DNA from: Thiotrichales bacterium
GTDB lineage: Bacteria > Pseudomonadota > Gammaproteobacteria > Francisellales > CACEW01
Assembly (NCBI GenBank): GCA_947476405.1
Contig: CANJQG010000035.1
Span: 1-18,660 of the forward strand
Direction of reading: 5' to 3'
DNA: 18,660 nucleotides
Position 1 is the stretch's first letter. Each line of letters begins with the position of its first letter. Below the pieces are notes generated by a model. The model was not told where the DNA came from, did not search any database, and was given only the letters and a program-made list of their open reading frames with translations. Shown piece by piece: positions 15,383 through 18,660 of this stretch. The position numbers were made by a program, and so were the translations under genes.

Positions 15383-16118
15383 AACTACCAGTCGTATAAG
15401 ACGATTTATCTGAGAACAGCCACAAAATCGCCTCAGCCACTTCTTCAGGCTGCCCACCACGTTGCATCGGCAAACTTGGCGCCAGACGTTCAACACGGCC
15501 AGGCTCTCCGCCATCTGCATGCATCTCAGTATAAATAAAGCCAGGACGCACTGCGTTCACGCGAATTCCTTCGCTTGCCACTTCTCGTGACAATCCTATT
15601 GTGAACGTATCCACCGCACCTTTTGAAGCCGCATAATCGACATACTCATTCGCAGAGCCCAGACAAGCAGCTCTGGACGAGACATTAACAATCACCCCGC
15701 CTTTGCCACCTTTAGCTGTAGACATACGCTTAATTGCTTCTTTAGCACACAAAAAATAGCTGATCACATTAGTTCTAAAAATGCGCTCCAATCTGGCAAA
15801 ATTGATTTCTTCAACCCGCGCTTGTGCCTCCAGAATACCCGCATTATTGACCAGTGCCGTCAACGGGCCTAATTGCTCATCTATCGCTTTAAATAAGGCG
15901 CTCACCTCTGATTCATTGCCAACATCTGCTTTGAAAGCGGCGGCACACCCGCCTGCTTTTTCAATCTCTGCAACCAGCGCTATCGCAGCTTGATCATTTT
16001 TGTGATAATTAATCGCCACTGCATAGCCTTGTTTGGCCGCCAGGCGTGCTGTTGCAGCGCCAATACCGCGACTGCCCCCGGTGATCAGCATCGTCCCGAG
16101 ACCTTTCTGTTTCGTCAT
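15357..16118 (-). CDS. ygfF: Short-chain dehydrogenase/reductase, YgfF-like
   Basis: This cytosolic NAD(P)-dependent SDR of about 253 residues resembles Escherichia coli YgfF closely as I remember it. Shared stretches include NNAGI, FLC.EA.KRM, EYVDYAASKGA, VRPGFIYTEMHA, GGEPGRV and TGSFID.AGG. The cofactor motif TGGSRGIG is at residues 13-20, NNAG at 91-94, and the catalytic set is Ser148, Tyr162 and Lys166. All are intact, so activity is expected, but the substrate of YgfF-type enzymes is not firmly known. Two consecutive ATGs exist (16121 and 16118). The second has better spacing from GGGAG. It lies 38 bases downstream of the coiled-coil gene on the same strand, and its 3' end overlaps the VOC gene. 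Confidence 0.92.
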   Translation of the reverse strand: MTKQKGLGTMLITGGSRGIGAATARLAAKQGYAVAINYHKNDQAAIALVAEIEKAGGCAAAFKADVGNESEVSALFKAIDEQLGPLTALVNNAGILEAQARVEEINFARLERIFRTNVISYFLCAKEAIKRMSTAKGGKGGVIVNVSSRAACLGSANEYVDYAASKGAVDTFTIGLSREVASEGIRVNAVRPGFIYTEMHADGGEPGRVERLAPSLPMQRGGQPEEVAEAILWLFSDKSSYTTGSFIDVAGGR

Positions 16119-16131
16119 CATGCTCCCAAGA

Positions 16132-16137
16132 ATTATA
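16132..16137 (-). promoter_or_regulatory. Possible -10 element for ygfF
   Basis: A perfect TATAAT lies only 10 bases before the first ygfF ATG. No good -35 hexamer sits at 16-18 bases. Initiation from it would give an almost leaderless transcript. It may be chance, with ygfF read from the upstream genes instead. Confidence 0.3.
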
Positions 16138-16159
16138 GCCGCGTTAGACCAAAGACTTA

Positions 16160-16480
16160 TTAACAGCCTTTAATAGTATCTTGTAAATAACGCACATACG
16201 ATTTAACCTCTGTACGCTTGACCTCAATTTCGCTGATTTGCGCACAGAGTTCTTCATCTTCCTTGTGCGCAGCATCCAACGCCACCTGTAAATGTGCCGC
16301 TAATCTTTCAGCATTTTTCTTTTGCTGCTCATCGACAGATTTAATTACAGATTCTTTGGGCTTTGATTTTTTCACAACAGTTGTCGTATCAACGCCATCC
16401 TCTGCCAAAGTATTTTGCTCTACTACAGATCCATCAATAGACTGTGCATCACCATTTTCCAATGTAAAACTATCAAACAA
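16160..16480 (-). CDS. Small coiled-coil protein downstream of the deaminase-like gene
   Basis: This 106-residue protein is unrecognised. The N-terminal half (1-40) is acidic and Ser/Thr-rich, followed by a basic patch (KKSKPKE at 38-44). Residues about 48-104 look like a continuous helix or coiled coil with heptad-like Leu/Ile/Val and many Glu/Lys. It ends in Cys. The start is a TTG at 16480 with AAGGAG six bases upstream, an unusually clear site; no ATG occurs in frame anywhere near the N-terminus. It begins 49 bases after the deaminase-like gene's stop and is probably transcribed with it. That order would suit a chaperone, partner or antagonist of the upstream protein, but no evidence beyond position supports this. 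Confidence 0.7.
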   Translation of the reverse strand: MFDSFTLENGDAQSIDGSVVEQNTLAEDGVDTTTVVKKSKPKESVIKSVDEQQKKNAERLAAHLQVALDAAHKEDEELCAQISEIEVKRTEVKSYVRYLQDTIKGC

Positions 16481-16529
16481 TTTTCGCTCCTTGAGTCAAT
16501 TTAAAAAACGGTATTTTGGCACATTATCA

Positions 16530-17741
16530 TTACAGACCCAATCGCGCCATCAAATCAGAAAAATCTCCTTCACCACATCTAGCTGAACGCACTCTGGATG
16601 CTGTAACTGGACTTCCTTTAGTTTGAGTCGAACCACTCATCGCAACAGTTTTGTCTGACAAGTTAGTCTCGGCCAATCCTAAGCGTGCGGCCATATCATA
16701 ATAAAAGGGCGCACTAAATTTTGTCGTAAAAATCCGCTGATATGAGGTAGGATCTCTCTTGAGATGAATATCATAAGCCTCTGCCTCAGGATCTGCCATT
16801 TTACTGAATATTCCAGCAATCGCTTGATGGCTGATATCATGATTATCAGCTGTCACTGTCACAAATAATTGAAAAGGTGAAGACTTAGGAACAGTCAGCG
16901 AAAGCACTTCATTGGGTTTAGCACACTGCTTTTTGAAATGATGCATAAAAGAAAAAATCAGCAGTGTTTTTTCACCGCCTGCTCCATCATCCGCTGTCAA
17001 ATTCACTGCATTAGGGGTATTCATCAACCCTAACAGGCTATATTCACAAGGTGCGCAGCATGTTTTAGTAGAGTGCATATGCAAAGACATATTATATACT
17101 TTAGCTGCCTGTGCAGCTGGATACTTTCCTCGTATCTCTGCGGTTAAACGCCCTACTAACATTTCTGATGCCTGTGGATGTGCAAGATAGGCGACCAGCA
17201 TCTGCTCTGTGTGTAAAGTCTGTTGATCGTGCTTTGTTGTATCTGGATCATAGCCCGGCTCTGTTCCATGCTTGTGATTCCCAGGGTTGGCAAGCGCTCT
17301 CCCTTTATCATAAAAATACTCAATAACTGGATATAAATTGTCTCTGCCTTTATACAAATCACGGAGATAGTCATAGGAAATGCCCGATGCAGCCCCAGGG
17401 ATCTTTAAGTCAAATACTACAAAATCCCGAACTGTTGAGCCATCATGCAAAGTAATCAGCACTTCAGCACTCATTTTGGCTAAAACAATATTCGAAGCGC
17501 CACCTGGCGCTGTAATGGCAGCAGAAGATATACGTAATTCATCGTGAGTATCAGCCAAAGCCAATTGCCCTTTTACAGCACCTGTTTTTGAAGTGTGTGA
17601 AAGTCGCATTAAAGTACGTTGGGTGATCATTTGAGGATGCCCAGGAACAGCAGGCTCTTCATAACACGGCACTAGCACTCGAGGACAGCCTGTTCGCACT
17701 TTGTCTGCGGTAGTGCGTATTTTTTTAGCACCTAAAGCCAT
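16530..17741 (-). CDS. Putative deaminase-fold protein, candidate toxin or effector
   Basis: This 403-residue protein has no signal peptide or membrane segment. Its centre carries the residue pattern of the cytidine-deaminase-like superfamily. HTE (His177, Glu179) would hold zinc and the proton shuttle. About 50 residues later comes KVYNMSLHMHSTKTCCAPCE, a strand leading into Cys229-x-x-Cys232. Many bacterial nucleic-acid deaminase toxins and Orientia OTT_1508-type proteins have this layout. The N-terminal region (about 1-170) has no recognisable domain. The C-terminal region repeats ARLGL (352-356 and the last five residues). The ATG at 17741 has GGAGGAG five bases upstream and a good promoter further up. 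The deaminase call is by motif reading only; substrate (free base, nucleotide, DNA, RNA or protein) is unknown. No adjacent immunity protein is obvious, other than the small coiled-coil gene that follows. Confidence 0.72.
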   Translation of the reverse strand: MALGAKKIRTTADKVRTGCPRVLVPCYEEPAVPGHPQMITQRTLMRLSHTSKTGAVKGQLALADTHDELRISSAAITAPGGASNIVLAKMSAEVLITLHDGSTVRDFVVFDLKIPGAASGISYDYLRDLYKGRDNLYPVIEYFYDKGRALANPGNHKHGTEPGYDPDTTKHDQQTLHTEQMLVAYLAHPQASEMLVGRLTAEIRGKYPAAQAAKVYNMSLHMHSTKTCCAPCEYSLLGLMNTPNAVNLTADDGAGGEKTLLIFSFMHHFKKQCAKPNEVLSLTVPKSSPFQLFVTVTADNHDISHQAIAGIFSKMADPEAEAYDIHLKRDPTSYQRIFTTKFSAPFYYDMAARLGLAETNLSDKTVAMSGSTQTKGSPVTASRVRSARCGEGDFSDLMARLGL

Positions 17742-17776
17742 AACAGCTCCTCCAAAATTATGCGTTTTTATAGTCC

Positions 17777-17805
17777 ATCATAAGCAATCCAAAATCACTA
17801 ATCAA
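17777..17805 (-). promoter_or_regulatory. Sigma70-type promoter of the deaminase-like operon
   Basis: On the minus strand TTGATT (17805-17800) and TATGAT (17782-17777) are separated by 17 bases. The predicted start at about 17770 gives a leader of about 30 bases that contains GGAGGAG just before the ATG at 17741. Confidence 0.55.
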
Positions 17806-17820
17806 GCAAGTTTTGAATTG

Positions 17821-17847
17821 AAAACCAGACAACATCCCCCCTGGTTT
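17821..17847. repeat. Inverted repeat AAACCAG/CTGGTTT upstream of the methyltransferase gene
   Basis: AAACCAG (17822-17828) and CTGGTTT (17841-17847) form a seven-base stem around a C-rich 12-base loop. It lies between the two divergent transcription units at 17777 and 18001. Its function is unknown. Confidence 0.4.
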
Positions 17848-17866
17848 CCCAAGCATAGCATTTGTC

Positions 17867-17925
17867 GCCCTGGTTCAAGGGTGAAATGCACTCCTTCCTG
17901 CGTCATCCGCCCTTGAGCCAGAGCT
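17867..17925. repeat. Imperfect inverted repeat CTGGTTCAAGGG/CCCTTGAGCCAG
   Basis: The 12-base arms at 17870-17881 and 17910-17921 differ at one position (a G-T pairing in RNA), and a few more bases pair outside them. A 28-base spacer separates the arms. It lies in the divergent intergenic region 17742-18000, which otherwise holds the minus-strand promoter and a pyrimidine-rich tract at 17941-17960. It could be an operator-like site or a leader structure of the methyltransferase gene. Confidence 0.45.
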
Positions 17926-18000
17926 TGCACAAATGCAACTTCGTTTTTTCTTTTTTCGCCCAGGGGGAATGATTTTTTTAAACTACCAAAGGAGAAAACC

Positions 18001-18660
18001 ATGTTCAACCAAGACTTCTACCCAACACCGGAAGCCCTAGCCCACCGCATGTTTGATAAAGTAAAATTTTCTAAAGTCAAAAAAATTCTTGAACCTAGCG
18101 CAGGAAAAGGCGATTTAATCAAAGCTTTGGAGACTCACTACTATACAAACGAATTTTCAAGCACTAGGGGGAAATTCAGAACCTGGGATAAAAGCTTTGA
18201 AATAGATGCGATTGAACTTGAGCAGGATTTGCAAGCAGTTTTAAACAGCATGGATCAAGTTTCAGTGATCGACAGCGATTTTTTAAGCTATGCTGGCGGC
18301 GCGCATTATGACTTGGTGATCGCAAACTTTCCTTTTTCTGATGGAGACAAGCACCTACACAAAGCAATTGATATCCTTTTTTGTGGCCAAATCGTTTGCC
18401 TGTTAAACGCAGAAACCATCAAAAACCCTTGCACCAAAAGCCGACAAGATTTGATAATAAAATTGCAAAAATTAGGCGCACAAATTGAATTTATTGAAGA
18501 CGCTTTCGCTTGTGCTGAACGAAAAACAAGCGTTGAAGTTGCGTTGATTTATATTAACGTGAAACGCAGCGTTGAAATCGATGTTTTCGGTGAAATGAAA
18601 GATGCAACCCAACAAGAATTTGACCTTATCCAAGAAGAACACGAAATCAGCAATAGACAG
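18001..18660 (+). CDS. N6 DNA methyltransferase, DUF4942-type, partial at the window edge
   Basis: The frame is open for 220 codons to the right edge without a stop. It begins FYPTPEALA, typical of plasmid and phage class I methyltransferases with a DUF4942 extension. Motif I (SAM binding) is EPSAGKGD at 31-38, an acidic loop IELE lies near 94-97 of the fold's second strand, and the catalytic motif IV region is VIANFPFSDG. The usual N-P-P-F/Y reads N-F-P-F here (109-112). RKTSVEVALI at 174-183 matches the conserved end of the catalytic domain. The ATG has AAAGGAG (17988-17994) six bases upstream. Such genes usually ride on plasmids, phages or integrative elements and act as orphan adenine methylases or replication-associated factors. 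The C-terminal DUF4942 part would lie beyond the window. Confidence 0.85.
   Translation, partial: MFNQDFYPTPEALAHRMFDKVKFSKVKKILEPSAGKGDLIKALETHYYTNEFSSTRGKFRTWDKSFEIDAIELEQDLQAVLNSMDQVSVIDSDFLSYAGGAHYDLVIANFPFSDGDKHLHKAIDILFCGQIVCLLNAETIKNPCTKSRQDLIIKLQKLGAQIEFIEDAFACAERKTSVEVALIYINVKRSVEIDVFGEMKDATQQEFDLIQEEHEISNRQ

Noticed and set aside
17802..18008. Minus-strand 68-codon frame in the divergent intergenic region
   Set aside because: It overlaps the methyltransferase start, has no ribosome-binding site, and its sequence includes the inverted repeat. I treat it as a chance frame.

Overview
The window reads as a mobile-element region of a gammaproteobacterium. It joins most of a conjugative type IV secretion (T4SS) operon (about 1-13520, all on the minus strand) to a mixed block of unrelated genes (about 13577-18660). 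A Legionella/Coxiella-like host (Legionellales) is my guess from protein style, moderate base composition and the effector-like genes on the right; nothing in the window proves it.

Left block, in the direction of transcription (right to left): a 5'-truncated TIGR03746 (VirB8/TraE-like) gene, TIGR03749 (TraK/VirB9-like), TIGR03752 (VirB10/TraB-like), the TIGR03751 lipoprotein (TraV-like), the TIGR03744 TraC ATPase, TIGR03757 (thioredoxin-like), TIGR03756 (TraU-like), TIGR03755, a TraG-N protein, a 79-residue small protein, a three-helix membrane protein, the TraD coupling protein, and the start of a TraI_2/MobH-like protein that runs off the left edge. This is the genomic-island (GI-type, ICEclc/PFL_47xx) conjugation system. 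Genes overlap or sit 10-20 bases apart, and several stop codons lie inside the next gene's Shine-Dalgarno, so the block looks like one transcription unit. The proteins cover the envelope-spanning core, the assembly ATPase, periplasmic pilus-assembly factors, the inner-membrane TraG protein, and the coupling protein with a relaxase-like partner.

The T4SS block ends abruptly. The TIGR03746 gene has lost its N-terminal half and begins inside a strong GC-rich hairpin (13508-13549). The pilin-side genes that normally lie upstream are absent. Beyond the hairpin is a 290-residue unknown gene on the minus strand. Next is a plus-strand pair, a ProQ/FinO RNA chaperone and a VOC-fold protein, with a good sigma70-type promoter. 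It runs tail to tail into a close ygfF homologue on the minus strand.

The most unusual genes are at 16160-17741: a 403-residue protein with what looks like a zinc-dependent nucleotide/nucleic-acid deaminase active site (H-T-E and C-x-x-C), followed by a short coiled-coil protein with a TTG start. Both follow a good promoter and form a candidate effector or toxin with a partner. The window ends inside a plus-strand DUF4942-style N6 methyltransferase gene, preceded by about 260 bases containing two inverted repeats. I saw no tRNA, rRNA, CRISPR array or transposase.
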